Shown here piece after piece: positions 38,242 to 48,297 of a stretch of 64,000 nt of DNA. Both the position numbers and the translations under genes were made by a program. How positions within the stretch are numbered: the stretch's first letter is position 1; each line of letters starts with the position of its first letter. The stretch is from Rhizobium sp. Leaf262 (GTDB lineage Bacteria; Pseudomonadota; Alphaproteobacteria; Rhizobiales; Rhizobiaceae). Location of the stretch: NCBI RefSeq assembly GCF_001422245.1, contig NZ_LMMM01000016.1, positions 63,242 to 127,241 of the forward strand. Reading direction: 5' to 3'. Below the pieces are notes generated by a model. That model made no database searches, was not told the DNA's origin, and saw nothing but the letters and a program-made list of their open reading frames with translations.

Positions 38242-41200
38242 ATGACGGGATTTGATGATATGGGCGAGACTTCAGCGACCGGCGATATGGCTGGTAAGGA
38301 TTTGCAAACGCCCGGCTTCGTCCATCTGCGGGTTCACTCCGCTTACTCTCTGCTCGAGGGCGCATTGCCCTTGAAAAAGATCATGTCCAAGGCTGTCGCC
38401 GACGGTCAGCCCGCCATCGCCATCACCGATACCAACAATCTTTTCGTCGCTTTGGAGTTTTCCGAAAAGGCGCGCGATGAAGGTTTGCAGCCCATCATCG
38501 GCTGCCAGATGTCCATCGACATGCAGGATGCGACAGACGACAAGCGGGGCAACAACAATCTCGCCAAGTTGCCGTCTATCGTCGTGCTTGCTGCCAACGC
38601 CGAGGGCTATGAACGTCTCGTGGATCTCATAAGCCGCGCCTATCTGGACGGTGAGGGAACGGGGCATTCCGTTCACATCACCAAGGCATGGCTGGAAGAG
38701 GGCGACAATTCCGGCCTCATCGTGCTCACAGGCGCATCGGGCGGTCCGGTCGATATGGTGTTGAAAGACGGCAATGCCAGCCATGCAACCCGCAGGCTGC
38801 TGGCGCTGAAGGAACTGTTTGGGGACCGCCTCTATATTGAATTGCAGCGTCAGGGCAATTTTGACAAGGCGCATGAACGGCGCATGATTGCGCTTGCCTA
38901 TGATCACGACATTCCGCTGGTTGCCACCAACGAAGCTTTCTTTCCATCACGCGCCGATTATGATGCGCACGATGCTCTGATGGCGGTCGCCCACAACGCC
39001 ATCGTCTCCGACGATACCCGCTTTCGTCTGACGCCGGATCATTACCTGAAGAGCCGGCAGGAAATGATCGCGCTCTTTGCCGATATTCCTGAAGCGCTCG
39101 ACAATACGGTCGAGATCGCCCAGCGGTGCTCCTACGTGTTGAAAAAGCGTGGGCCCATACTGCCGCGCTTCACCGGTGCCAGCGAAAATCCCGATGAGGC
39201 GGATCGTGCCGAAGGAGCCGAACTGCGTCGTCAGGCTGTCGAAGGGCTGGATCAGCGTCTGGCGGCGCTGGGCATGGCACCCGGCTACACGGAGCAGGAA
39301 TATCGCGAACGGCTGGATTTCGAACTCGGCGTCATCGAGCGCATGAAATTCCCCGGCTACTTTCTCATCGTTGCGGACTTCATCAAATGGGCCAAAAGCC
39401 AGGACATCCCGGTCGGCCCGGGTCGTGGCTCAGGTGCGGGCTCGCTGGTCGCCTACGCGCTCACCATCACCGACGTCGATCCCCTGCGCTTCTCGTTGCT
39501 GTTCGAACGCTTCCTCAACCCGGAACGCGTTTCGATGCCCGACTTCGACATCGACTTCTGTCAGGACCGCCGTGAAGAGGTGATCCGCTACGTCCAGAAG
39601 AAGTATGGCCGCGAGCAGGTGGCGCAGATCATCACCTTCGGATCGTTGCAGGCGCGTGCCGCTCTGCGTGACGTCGGTCGCGTGCTGGAAATGCCCTACG
39701 GTCAGGTGGACCGCATCTGCAAGCTGGTGCCCAACAATCCGGCCAATCCCACCCCGCTTTCCAAGGCCATCGAGGAAGAGCCACGCTTTCAGGAAGAGGC
39801 CGACAAGGAACCGGTCGTTGCCCGCCTGCTGGATATCGCCCAGAAGATCGAAGGCCTTTACCGCCACGCATCCACCCACGCCGCCGGTATCGTCATCGGC
39901 GACCGTCCGCTATCCAAGCTCGTGCCGATGTATCGCGATCCGCGCTCGGACATGCCCGTTACCCAGTTCAACATGAAATGGGTGGAAAGCGCCGGTCTGG
40001 TCAAGTTCGACTTTCTGGGTCTGAAGACGCTGACCGTACTGAAGGTCGCGGTGGACTTCGTTGCCAAGCGGGGCATTTCCGTTGATCTGGCGGCGATCCC
40101 GCTCGATGACGTGAAGACCTATGAGATGCTGTCGCGTGGTGAAACCATCGGCGTGTTTCAGGTGGAAAGTGCAGGCATGCGCAAGGCGCTGATCGGCATG
40201 CGCCCGGACTGCATCGAAGACATCATTGCGCTCGTCGCTCTTTATCGTCCAGGCCCGATGGAAAACATCCCGGTCTACAATGCCCGCAAGCATGGCGAGG
40301 AAGAGATCGAGTCGATCCACCCGACCATCGATTATCTCTTGAAGGAAACACAGGGCGTTATCGTTTATCAGGAACAGGTGATGCAGATCGCCCAGGTTCT
40401 GTCGGGCTATTCTCTGGGTGAGGCCGATCTTCTGCGCCGCGCCATGGGTAAGAAGATCAAGGAGGAAATGGACCAGCAGCGAGAACGCTTCGTGGACGGT
40501 GCCATGAAGAACGGCGTCTCGAAGGCGCAGTCCGACATGATCTTCGACCTCTTGGCCAAATTCGCCAATTACGGCTTCAACAAATCCCACGCCGCCGCCT
40601 ACGCCATCGTGTCGTATCAGACCGCCTATATGAAGGCGCATTTCCCGGTCGAATTCCTCGCGGCTTCCATGACGCTGGATATGGCCAACACGGAAAAGGT
40701 CAACGACTTCAGACAGGACGCGGGTCGCCTTGGCATCGAGATCGTCGCGCCCTCGGTGCAGACATCCCACCGCCGCTTCGAGCCGGGTGAAAACCGCATC
40801 TATTACTCGCTGGCGGCGCTGAAGGGCGTTGGCGAAGGGGCTGTCGACCACATCGTCGAGGCGCGCGCCGACAAGCCGTTTACCAGCCTTGAGGATTTCT
40901 GCCTGCGGATCGATCCGAAACAGATCAACCGCCGTGTTCTGGAAAGTCTCGTCAATGCGGGCGCTTTCGATTGCTTCGGCAAGGACCGTGCCGAACTCAT
41001 CGGCGGGCTGGACCGGATCATCGGCTATGCACAGATCGCCCAGAGCCGCCGCGTCAGCGGCCAGCACGACATGTTCGGTTCCGGCAGTGCAAGCGGCCCG
41101 GAAAAGCTTGTTCTGCCCGCCTATCAACCCTGGCTCGCCTCGGAAAAGCTTCTGCGGGAGTATCAGGTTCTGGGCTTCTACCTCACCGCCCACCCGCTCG

Positions 41201-41754
41201 ATACCTACCGCGCCGTTCTCGACAAGCTGCGCGTGCAGAATATCGCCGACTTTACCGCTTCGGTAAAACAGGGCGCCACCGCTGGCCGTCTGGCCGGTAC
41301 CGTGACCGGCAAGCAGGAGCGCAAGACCCGCACCGGCAACAAGATGGGCATCGTCACGTTCTCGGATGCGTCCGGCCAGTATGAAGCCGTGCTGTTTTCC
41401 GAAGGGCTCGGTCAGTATCGCGATCTGCTGGAAGTCGGCAAATCGCTTGTCATCACCGTGCAGGCCGAAGAGCGCCCCGAAGGCATCGGCCTGCGCATTC
41501 AGACGGCGCAGTCGCTGGAGGAGAAGTCCGTCCAGATGCAGAAGGCCTTGCGTGTCTATTTGCGCGATTCCGGCCCGATGAAGGCGCTGGCGCACCACCT
41601 CAACAAGGGCGACGGCTCGGTTTATTTTGTTCTGATCAAGGACGACGGGCAGCGCGAGATCGAACTCGAACTGCCCGGTAAATATCGAATCTCGCCGGAG
41701 ATCGGTGCTGCATTCCGCTCCGCATCAGGTGTGATCGATGTTGAGCTTATCTGA
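38242..41754 (+). CDS. dnaE: DNA polymerase III subunit alpha
   Basis: A 1170-residue C-family replicative polymerase. It starts with a PHP domain (VHLRVHSAYSLLEGALPLKK) and carries the palm-domain catalytic aspartates in MPDFDIDFCQDRREEVIRY, the finger motif GPGRGSGAGSLVAYAL, the HhH region DKPFTSLEDFCLRID and a C-terminal OB domain (RLAGTVTGKQERKTRTGNKM). The length is right for DnaE1, the chromosomal replicase, rather than the shorter error-prone DnaE2. The start is ATG 38242 or 38260; neither has a clear ribosome binding site. Read-through from the SOS-type promoter upstream is possible, as no terminator separates them. Confidence 0.97.
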   Translation: MTGFDDMGETSATGDMAGKDLQTPGFVHLRVHSAYSLLEGALPLKKIMSKAVADGQPAIAITDTNNLFVALEFSEKARDEGLQPIIGCQMSIDMQDATDDKRGNNNLAKLPSIVVLAANAEGYERLVDLISRAYLDGEGTGHSVHITKAWLEEGDNSGLIVLTGASGGPVDMVLKDGNASHATRRLLALKELFGDRLYIELQRQGNFDKAHERRMIALAYDHDIPLVATNEAFFPSRADYDAHDALMAVAHNAIVSDDTRFRLTPDHYLKSRQEMIALFADIPEALDNTVEIAQRCSYVLKKRGPILPRFTGASENPDEADRAEGAELRRQAVEGLDQRLAALGMAPGYTEQEYRERLDFELGVIERMKFPGYFLIVADFIKWAKSQDIPVGPGRGSGAGSLVAYALTITDVDPLRFSLLFERFLNPERVSMPDFDIDFCQDRREEVIRYVQKKYGREQVAQIITFGSLQARAALRDVGRVLEMPYGQVDRICKLVPNNPANPTPLSKAIEEEPRFQEEADKEPVVARLLDIAQKIEGLYRHASTHAAGIVIGDRPLSKLVPMYRDPRSDMPVTQFNMKWVESAGLVKFDFLGLKTLTVLKVAVDFVAKRGISVDLAAIPLDDVKTYEMLSRGETIGVFQVESAGMRKALIGMRPDCIEDIIALVALYRPGPMENIPVYNARKHGEEEIESIHPTIDYLLKETQGVIVYQEQVMQIAQVLSGYSLGEADLLRRAMGKKIKEEMDQQRERFVDGAMKNGVSKAQSDMIFDLLAKFANYGFNKSHAAAYAIVSYQTAYMKAHFPVEFLAASMTLDMANTEKVNDFRQDAGRLGIEIVAPSVQTSHRRFEPGENRIYYSLAALKGVGEGAVDHIVEARADKPFTSLEDFCLRIDPKQINRRVLESLVNAGAFDCFGKDRAELIGGLDRIIGYAQIAQSRRVSGQHDMFGSGSASGPEKLVLPAYQPWLASEKLLREYQVLGFYLTAHPLDTYRAVLDKLRVQNIADFTASVKQGATAGRLAGTVTGKQERKTRTGNKMGIVTFSDASGQYEAVLFSEGLGQYRDLLEVGKSLVITVQAEERPEGIGLRIQTAQSLEEKSVQMQKALRVYLRDSGPMKALAHHLNKGDGSVYFVLIKDDGQREIELELPGKYRISPEIGAAFRSASGVIDVELI

Positions 41755-41792
41755 TTGGTTGCAACCTGTTATTGAATTTTTTTAAAGTGGTT

Positions 41793-42083
41793 TCAAAACA
41801 GGCTGTTGGTCGGATAGGCATAGGCGCCATTGTCGATGAAACCCTGTCGTGACAGGCACGCTCTCAAGGCTGCGTTATAGTAATATGAGCTGGCGTATGC
41901 CGTGCCGCGAGGTGGCGTGCTGGCTTCTGCCGTGCACCTTACCAGGGCCTGGTCGTAAATATCGAGAATAACGGGATCGCTCGTCACCGGAGGTCCGGCA
42001 TAGATGCTGTAATTCTGCGGCGCTTCAGCGGCCGATACACAGGCCAGTCCAAGAACTGCCGCAGCGAGATATTTGAGGTTCAT
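41793..42083 (-). CDS. Small exported protein of unknown function
   Basis: A 96-residue protein with a signal peptide (MNLKYLAAAVLGLACVSAAE) and a mature part of about 75 residues containing two cysteines (LVRCTAEAS and LRACLSRQG) and a Tyr-rich centre (YASSYYYNAAL). I chose ATG 42083 because GGAGAGCCCAC precedes it and the signal peptide begins there. No family recognised. It lies tail-to-tail with dnaE and just downstream of an L,D-transpeptidase, so a cell-envelope role is possible. Confidence 0.65.
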   Translation of the reverse strand: MNLKYLAAAVLGLACVSAAEAPQNYSIYAGPPVTSDPVILDIYDQALVRCTAEASTPPRGTAYASSYYYNAALRACLSRQGFIDNGAYAYPTNSLF

Positions 42084-42178
42084 GTGGGCTCTCCAAGCTG
42101 TCTTGCCGAGCCATTTGAACGCCTTGGCAGCCACTTCGTTCCCGCTCTACGTGCAGTCACGCGCCGCGCTGCTGCATA

Positions 42179-43420
42179 TCAGGTTGGACCATCCTTTGTG
42201 ATGGTAACGAAGTCAGTGCCTTCGCCGGTTTCAAGGCCGTGACTGAGATCGGAAACCGTGATTGAGCTGCCTGTCGTCAGCTCGCTTTCCAGCCTGTCGC
42301 GAATCCCTTCCGGTATGTCGAGACGGTCCAGAACCGCGCTCAGAGAATTTGGGCGCCCCGGTGCATCGGCCACATCGATGCCGAGACGTTTGCGTGCAGC
42401 TGTCGGCAGATGATTGTCCAGCGTCAGGCCGTTCCACTCGGCTTTTCCCTGGTCCTGGTCGATATTAATGACTTCGAAGAAATGCGTTCCAAGCGCGATA
42501 TGCGGATCCTTGATGTGGATCGGCGCTTCGAACAGCGGCTTGAAATTGCGCCGCACCATAAGCTGGCCGTTTGGCGCTGCTTCTGCGCCGGCAGAGGCGT
42601 AAAGCGCATCCATGAAGGCGTCGGTCAGCAGCGGGCCGGTGGTCTTCATGTCTTTCCAGCGCTTGAAGCCATTCACGGCACTGACGGTCATCGTCCCGGC
42701 ATACCCATCCGCGACACCCGCATCGAAGCCGAGATCGGTCAAAAGGCGTTGAACGTCCATGATCCTTTCACGGTCACCGCGCCGGGTGATGAGAATGCGC
42801 AGGGGAGCGAGGTCCTTGCTGGCGACCGGTTTGCGCTTGACCGAGCTTGTCGTCTGGTTGACGGCAACCTCCACCAGCTTCAGCGATGCATCGAAGCTTG
42901 CCGGACGCAATTCCACATCAGACAGCATAAGCCCGTCTGCCGCAGGCGCGTCTCGCGGCTGCAACAGGGCAGGGTGGTCGATGGCACGCAGAGCGCCTGG
43001 GTCGTCGGCCACGATGACATGCACGCCCCGTGCCGTCATGCCATACAGTGTCTTGGCAAATTTTGCCGGCAGGCGAATGCAGCCATGCGAAGCGGGATAA
43101 TTCGGCACGCGTCCCTCATGCAGGGCGATGCCGGACCATGTCAGCCTTTGCATGAAGGGCATGGGGGCTGCCGAATAGATGTTGGATTCGTGGTATTTGC
43201 GCTTGTCGAGAATGGAAAAGATACCGCTCGGTGTCTGATGACCCGGCTTGCCGGAGGAAACTCTCGATGTGGCGACTATCTCACCGTCCTCGTAGAGCGA
43301 AAGTGTCTGCTCGCTTTTGGAGACGACGATCTGCAGGCTGCGGGCATCACCCGCAAGCGCCGTCTGAACCAGAACGGATGTCGAAAGGAGACAGGCTCCC
43401 ACAAAGGCACGCAACATCAT
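42179..43420 (-). CDS. L,D-transpeptidase with peptidoglycan-binding domain
   Basis: A 413-residue exported protein (signal peptide MMLRAFVGACLLSTSVLVQT). The YkuD catalytic domain follows at once: SSGKPGHQTPSGIFSI, GIALHEG and the active-site PASHGCIRLP with catalytic Cys. A peptidoglycan-binding-like repeat (VQRLLTDLGFDAGVADGYAG) lies in the middle. Such enzymes make 3-3 cross-links or attach proteins to peptidoglycan, important in polar-growing rhizobia. The start could be either of two adjacent ATG codons. Confidence 0.92.
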   Translation of the reverse strand: MMLRAFVGACLLSTSVLVQTALAGDARSLQIVVSKSEQTLSLYEDGEIVATSRVSSGKPGHQTPSGIFSILDKRKYHESNIYSAAPMPFMQRLTWSGIALHEGRVPNYPASHGCIRLPAKFAKTLYGMTARGVHVIVADDPGALRAIDHPALLQPRDAPAADGLMLSDVELRPASFDASLKLVEVAVNQTTSSVKRKPVASKDLAPLRILITRRGDRERIMDVQRLLTDLGFDAGVADGYAGTMTVSAVNGFKRWKDMKTTGPLLTDAFMDALYASAGAEAAPNGQLMVRRNFKPLFEAPIHIKDPHIALGTHFFEVINIDQDQGKAEWNGLTLDNHLPTAARKRLGIDVADAPGRPNSLSAVLDRLDIPEGIRDRLESELTTGSSITVSDLSHGLETGEGTDFVTITKDGPT

Positions 43421-43571
43421 GTGTCACTCCAACGCATTACAAGACACGCCCGGACAGTGGGCGCGGGAGCCTCGAGAACCGGATAAGTCCAGTGCGGCTT
43501 TCGTGGAGGTAGAATGACAGCGGGGATTTAAGGAAACTTTTAAATGTCGATCACGACTGTGTGTCGGGCGA

Positions 43572-44858
43572 CTATTTTTTCGTGCCGAAAGTGTATCCGG
43601 TCTCGACTGCGCCTTTCCCGAACTTGTCTCGCAACTTGTCCATTGCGGCTTCCGCCGCCGCGCGTCGCCCGGCATGGGCATCGACAAGGTCCGGCGGATC
43701 GGCCAGCGAGGGGTTGCAAAGGTCGGTCACGCCAATGCCGATCAGTCTGAACTTGGTTCCATCTGTTTCCTTTTCCAGCAAGGAGATGCCGGTTCGAAAA
43801 ATCCTGTCGGCAAGCTGTGTCGGGTCTTCCAGCCGCTTGTTGCGCGTTCGGGATTTGAAGTCTGAGGTCTTCATCTTCAGGACGACCGTGTGGCCCGCAA
43901 CCTCGTTCTTCTTCAGCCGCCACGCGACTTTCTCCGAAAGGGACCGCAGGATCGAAACCAGCTCATCGTGCCGGGATATGTCGTTGAAAAAGGTCGTCTC
44001 CGACGATACGCTTTTTGCCGGGTCGTTGGTGTGAACATCGCGATCGTCTATGCCGCGCGACAGGCGAAACAGACGCTGGCCCATCGTGCCATAGCGGCGC
44101 ATGAGATCGCCTTCATTCATCTGCTGCAATTGTGAGATCATCCGGATGCTATCGGCCTCCAGTGTCGCTGCAAAGGCCTTTCCGACGCCCCATATGGTCG
44201 TTACCGGACGCGCCGCCAGAAACGACAAGGCTTCCTGCTCGCCGATGACAGAAAACCCGCGCGGCTTTTGCAAATCCGACGCCACCTTGGCCAGAAACTT
44301 GCAATAAGAAAGCCCGACGGAAACAGTGATGCCGATTTCCTTCTCCACACGTCTGGCGAAGCTGGCCAGAACCCGGGCAGGCGGGTCGTGATGAAGCCGT
44401 TCGGTGCCGGACAGGTCAAGAAACGCTTCATCGATTGAAATCGGCTGCACGAGCGGTGTCAAATCCTGCATCATCGCCCGTATCTGCCGTCCAACGCGCA
44501 CATATTTTTCCATGTCCGGTTTGACGACCACCGCCTGGGGGCACGCTTCCAGCGCCTTGAACATCGGCATGGCCGAGCGCACGCCATGGATGCGAGCAAT
44601 ATAACAGGCTGTGGAGACGACGCCGCGCTTGCCGCCGCCGATAATCACCGGCTTGTCCGCCAGTTCGGGATTGTCTCGTTTTTCGACCGCAGCATAGAAC
44701 GCGTCGCAATCTATGTGGGCAATCGGCAGGTCGTAGAGTTCCGCATGAAAGACGAGGCGAGGGCTTCCGCATCGCGCACACCGTCTCAACCCCTCCCGCT
44801 GTCCGGCAAGGCAGTCACGGCAAAAACCGGGATCGTAGCTCGAAATCACTGGGGCCAT
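43572..44858 (-). CDS. dinB: DNA polymerase IV (DinB family) with N-terminal Cys motif
   Basis: A 428-residue Y-family translesion polymerase. Catalytic acidic residues are in [20 protein letters not shown] and [12 protein letters not shown]; the little-finger domain follows. Residues 1-40 add a putative zinc-binding element with CRDC and CARC motifs, absent from E. coli DinB but seen in a rhizobial DinB subgroup. No GAAC-N7-GAAC box is visible in the 217 bases upstream, so it is probably not under direct LexA control here. Confidence 0.94.
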   Translation of the reverse strand: MAPVISSYDPGFCRDCLAGQREGLRRCARCGSPRLVFHAELYDLPIAHIDCDAFYAAVEKRDNPELADKPVIIGGGKRGVVSTACYIARIHGVRSAMPMFKALEACPQAVVVKPDMEKYVRVGRQIRAMMQDLTPLVQPISIDEAFLDLSGTERLHHDPPARVLASFARRVEKEIGITVSVGLSYCKFLAKVASDLQKPRGFSVIGEQEALSFLAARPVTTIWGVGKAFAATLEADSIRMISQLQQMNEGDLMRRYGTMGQRLFRLSRGIDDRDVHTNDPAKSVSSETTFFNDISRHDELVSILRSLSEKVAWRLKKNEVAGHTVVLKMKTSDFKSRTRNKRLEDPTQLADRIFRTGISLLEKETDGTKFRLIGIGVTDLCNPSLADPPDLVDAHAGRRAAAEAAMDKLRDKFGKGAVETGYTFGTKK

Positions 44859-45075
44859 GGCTCAGAAACAAAAAGGGAACGTTACCCACCTTATTCCTTT
44901 GCTTTCCTGCGCTCAAGAGTGCATCCTACATGCCAGTCAGTTTATGACGTTCTTGAATGGCTGGGGAAGGCGTCGCTGCGGCACTCAACTTGGCTGGGCA
45001 ATGATTAATGCAGAAGTCGCGCTCGATGCGTAAGCCAGGAATGTTCTGAAGCGTGTGGGTGGATGGCGGTGGCGG

Positions 45076-45384
45076 TTAATATTCGCCAGAGCTGAGGCCA
45101 GGTCCGGAATAGTGGTGCCAGGCCGCTTCGACGTCTTCAGGTCTTGTGCCTGTGGCATCGCAGAAGGCCATCAGGTCTGGCTCATGGCTCATGAGAAAGT
45201 CCGTTAGGCCAGCGAGAAAACCGGGATCATTGACCGCCTGTCGCAGCATATTGGGTTGCAAGCCGCTGAGGGCCAGAAATCTGGCAAGCATATCCGGCTC
45301 GCTGGCGAGCCAGCCAAGTATGGCGATTGCCGTTTCATGACTGTCTTTAGGGGCTTTTTTGCCGTTTTTTGTATCGTGCGACAT
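45076..45384 (-). CDS. DUF3572 family protein
   Basis: A 102-residue, mainly helical cytoplasmic protein with the pattern AIAILGWLASEPDMLARFLA, LQPNMLRQAVNDPGFLAGL and FLMSHEPDLMAFC of DUF3572. The family is confined to alphaproteobacteria and usually lies next to divK, as here, where it is divergent with a 129-base shared promoter region. Function unknown. Confidence 0.9.
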   Translation of the reverse strand: MSHDTKNGKKAPKDSHETAIAILGWLASEPDMLARFLALSGLQPNMLRQAVNDPGFLAGLTDFLMSHEPDLMAFCDATGTRPEDVEAAWHHYSGPGLSSGEY

Positions 45385-45513
45385 TTGTTTACTGAAGTTA
45401 CCTATTTCTCAACCAAATCCCACTAGCGTGCATCCTTGGGGGATAATGGAATCGCTTCTCTGGCACTCTATATGTCTGTGAATAGGTTTCAAAGTGAAAC
45501 GAGGACTGGTCCC

Positions 45514-45885
45514 ATGCCCAAACAGGTCATGATAGTTGAAGACAATGAGCTGAATATGAAGCTCTTTCGTGATCTGATCGAGGCGTCTGGTTATACCACT
45601 ATCCAGACACGCAATGGTATGGAAGCGCTCGATCTGGCGCGCAAGCACCGTCCCGATCTTATCCTCATGGACATTCAACTCCCGGAAGTCTCCGGTCTCG
45701 AAGTTACCAAATGGCTGAAGGAAGATGACGAGCTGCACGTCATTCCCGTCATCGCCGTTACGGCCTTTGCGATGAAGGGCGATGAAGAACGAATTCGTCA
45801 GGGCGGGTGCGAAGCCTATGTGTCGAAACCGATCTCCGTTCCGAAATTCATCGAAACCATTAAAACATATCTTGGCGACGTGTGA
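45514..45885 (+). CDS. divK: Single-domain response regulator DivK
   Basis: A 123-residue receiver domain with no output domain. Phosphorylation site Asp53 ([10 protein letters not shown]), acidic pocket [13 protein letters not shown] and the Lys of YVSKPIS are all present. DivK is phosphorylated by PleC/DivJ-type kinases and controls CtrA through DivL/CckA. The start at 45514 ([12 protein letters not shown]) has GAGGAC upstream. It is followed by pleD after 15 bases, the same arrangement as in Caulobacter. Confidence 0.97.
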   Translation: MPKQVMIVEDNELNMKLFRDLIEASGYTTIQTRNGMEALDLARKHRPDLILMDIQLPEVSGLEVTKWLKEDDELHVIPVIAVTAFAMKGDEERIRQGGCEAYVSKPISVPKFIETIKTYLGDV

Positions 45886-45900
45886 GGCGAGGCTGGGTGC

Positions 45901-47268
45901 ATGACTGCAAGAATTCTGGTCGTCGATGATATCCCGACTAATGTGAAGTTGCTCGAAGCGCGCTTGTCGGCTGAATATTTCGATGTCCTGTGCGCGGACA
46001 ATGGCACCAGAGCGCTGGCGATCTGCAATACGGAGCAGGTCGATATCGTCCTTCTCGATATCATGATGCCGGATATGGACGGGTTCGAAGTCTGCGAACG
46101 CCTGAAGGCTAACCCGGCGACGGCCCATATTCCTGTGGTCATGGTCACCGCGCTCGATCAGCCGGCAGACCGCGTGCGCGGTCTGAAAGCCGGTGCAGAT
46201 GACTTTTTGACCAAGCCAGTCAATGATCTCCAATTGATTTCACGGGTGAAAAGCCTCGTCCGCCTCAAGACGATGAGTGACGAGTTGCGTGCACGCGCTC
46301 AGACCGCCCAGACCATCGGCGTCGGCGATCCGATTTCCGAAGCCTCGCAGATCGAACAGCCCGGCCGTGTGCTTTTGATCGATGGCCGCGCAAGTTCGCA
46401 GGAGCGGATCATCAAGGCGTTAAAGCCCGTTGCGACGGTCGTTGCCTTAACGGAACCCGCCACGGCCTTGTTCGAGGCCGCTGAAAATGACTATGAGATG
46501 GTCATCGTCAATTCCAACTTCGACAATTTTGATCCGCTGCGGCTTTGTTCGCAATTGCGCTCGCTGGAGCGGACGCGGTTCCTGCCTTTGCTGCTGGTTA
46601 CGGAGCAGGGAGACGAGGCCATGATCGTGCGTGCGCTGGAACTCGGCGTTAACGACTACATCATTCGTCCAATCGATCCCAATGAACTTGTCGCTCGCTC
46701 ACTGACGCAAATCCGGCGCAAGCGGTTTAACAACCGGCTGCGCGAAAATCTCGATCAGACGATGGAGCTGGCTGTCATCGACGCGCTCACTGGCCTTAAC
46801 AACCGGCGCTATCTCGATAGTCACCTGAAAATCCTGTTCAACCGCGCCGCACTTCGAGAGCGTCCGCTGTCGGTTTGTATTACGGATATCGATCGCTTCA
46901 AGCAGGTCAACGATACCTATGGTCACGAGGCTGGCGACGAGGTGCTGCGCGAATTTGCGGCCAGGCTTCGGTCCACCGTCCGCGGTGCGGATCTGGCATG
47001 CCGTTATGGCGGCGAAGAATTCGTCGTGGTTATGCCGGACACGTCCGTCGATCTCGCAGCATCCGTCGCAGAACGCTTGCGCTCCATCATCGAAGGTGCG
47101 CCATTTGTTCTGCGCTCCGGGCAGGAGCTGCATATAACGGCCTCTCTCGGCATCGCCACCAACGCTGTCGCTGTTGAAACGCCGGAGCAACTCATGCGGC
47201 AGGCAGACAGGGCGCTGTACGAGGCCAAGAGCGCAGGTCGTAACCGCGTAGTCGCTGCCGCTGCCTGA
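45901..47268 (+). CDS. pleD: Diguanylate cyclase response regulator PleD
   Basis: A 455-residue protein: receiver 1 (Asp53, VLLDIMMPDMDG), a degenerate receiver 2 (LIDGRASSQERI...VIVNSNFDN), and a GGDEF domain with active-site RYGGEEFVV. The inhibitory I-site RxxD (RGAD) lies five residues before the GGEEF, so the enzyme should be product-inhibited. PleD makes c-di-GMP at one pole during the cell cycle. It forms an operon with divK. Confidence 0.97.
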   Translation: MTARILVVDDIPTNVKLLEARLSAEYFDVLCADNGTRALAICNTEQVDIVLLDIMMPDMDGFEVCERLKANPATAHIPVVMVTALDQPADRVRGLKAGADDFLTKPVNDLQLISRVKSLVRLKTMSDELRARAQTAQTIGVGDPISEASQIEQPGRVLLIDGRASSQERIIKALKPVATVVALTEPATALFEAAENDYEMVIVNSNFDNFDPLRLCSQLRSLERTRFLPLLLVTEQGDEAMIVRALELGVNDYIIRPIDPNELVARSLTQIRRKRFNNRLRENLDQTMELAVIDALTGLNNRRYLDSHLKILFNRAALRERPLSVCITDIDRFKQVNDTYGHEAGDEVLREFAARLRSTVRGADLACRYGGEEFVVVMPDTSVDLAASVAERLRSIIEGAPFVLRSGQELHITASLGIATNAVAVETPEQLMRQADRALYEAKSAGRNRVVAAAA

Positions 47269-47756
47269 TTTCCCTGTGACGATTCTCGGTCACGAAGAAG
47301 GTTATCCACAACAACAATCATTGTTTGACGTAGTCGTGATGCGAACGCGGTCTCGCTGGTGACGCGAAGCGAAAACCGTCATCAATTCTCTATGCGACGA
47401 CGCGGACGCTGTGTTTCGGCAGGTAAGGCGAAGTATTCCGCGTAAGCTGAAAAGCCCGTTTTATTGCGTTCAATCTTCGCCTGATCGCCTGACGTAGCGT
47501 AAGGTAAATTTTATAGTGTAAATGAGATAGAAAAACGGTCGTCAATTCTGACGAGCAGCGTGTATCATCCGAATTTAAATTAGTAGTTTTTTTGTTTCAT
47601 CGCGGGATATTTAACCATATCCGGTTGTCGAAATGTGATTCGATTAAGAATTTGTTGATTTTCTTCAGATGTTACGCGACACTTCATCCTATCAAGAACG
47701 TCCGCATGTGTCGCCTTTACTTTAGACTGCAAGCTGACAGACAGTTCGGTTTTTGA

Positions 47757-47905
47757 CAGGTTGCCTCTCCTTGGAAAGGCTGTCGGTTCAGATACCCCAT
47801 GGTGCTCAGGTCCGCCGCACTTCCTGGGTCTTGGGGTCGGTCGACCGGTGATGCTCTAGAACGGTTCCTCGTGCCGTCTTTGCCGTCCCGGTCGACCCAC
47901 TATTT
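47757..47905. ncRNA. Candidate structured RNA of unknown type
   Basis: A GC-rich island between AT-rich flanks. A 10-bp inverted repeat (ggtcgaccgg 47839-47848 and ccggtcgacc 47888-47897) closes a 39-base loop, which itself contains an acgg/ccgt pairing, and accccA/Tggggt can pair at 47793-47798 with 47832-47837. I could not match it to tmRNA, RNase P, SRP or 6S RNA. Strand unknown. Confidence 0.3.
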
Positions 47906-47990
47906 CCAGACATTTCATTCCCTCTTCAGCGTCGCATCCTGCGCCTCTGTGGCTGCATTCGGTAACAGTCGTGTCTGAAGATCAGGCAAC

Positions 47991-48016
47991 AAAAAACGCG
48001 CCTCAAAGGGCGCGTT
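47991..48016 (-). terminator. Rho-independent terminator of rpmG
   Basis: Read on the minus strand, AACGCGCC and GGCGCGTT form an 8-bp stem with a 6-base loop followed by six T. It lies 24 bases after the rpmG stop and ends the transcript that may reach back to pyrB. Confidence 0.9.
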
Positions 48017-48040
48017 CTTGGCATGCGATGATCAAGAAAA

Positions 48041-48208
48041 TTACTTGATCTTCGTTTCCTTGAATTCAACGTGCTTGCGTACGACTGGATCGTACTTAGT
48101 CTTCGTCATCTTGTCCGTGAAGGTACGGCTGTTCTTGGTGGTGACGTAGAAAGTACCGGTGTCGGCCGTCGACAGCAGCTTGATCTTGATTGTTGTAGCT
48201 TTCGCCAT
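48041..48208 (-). CDS. rpmG: 50S ribosomal protein L33
   Basis: A 55-residue basic protein starting [20 protein letters not shown] and containing the L33 core [10 protein letters not shown] followed by [14 protein letters not shown]. It lacks the zinc-binding cysteines, so it is the zinc-independent form. It has its own terminator 24 bases downstream, and AGGCAGGACGACC lies before the start. Confidence 0.97.
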   Translation of the reverse strand: MAKATTIKIKLLSTADTGTFYVTTKNSRTFTDKMTKTKYDPVVRKHVEFKETKIK

Positions 48209-48297
48209 GGTCGTCCTGCCTTTAACAAATAGTGAGTCCGCGGACCTGTTGGACCCCGGCTAAATCTGGCGCGAAACTACGGATCGCGCTCGAAAAG

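Larger units (their letters stand above)
47269..48040. other. Large intergenic region between pleD and rpmG
   Basis: No protein gene is visible in 770 bases. It contains a DnaA-box-like TTATCCACA (47302-47310) followed by a 13-bp palindrome (aacaat-c-attgtt, 47313-47325), an AT-rich stretch around 47500-47660, a GC-rich segment with strong inverted repeats (47757-47905) that could be a structured RNA, and the rpmG terminator at its end. Confidence 0.6.

Noticed and set aside
47302..47325. DnaA-box-like site and palindrome as a replication origin
   Set aside because: A single box without the clustered boxes, AT-rich unwinding element or origin-flanking genes expected.
47801..47815. Resemblance of CTCAGGTCCG to the SRP RNA apical loop
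   Set aside because: The required GGAAGGAAGCAG continuation and the enclosing hairpin are missing.
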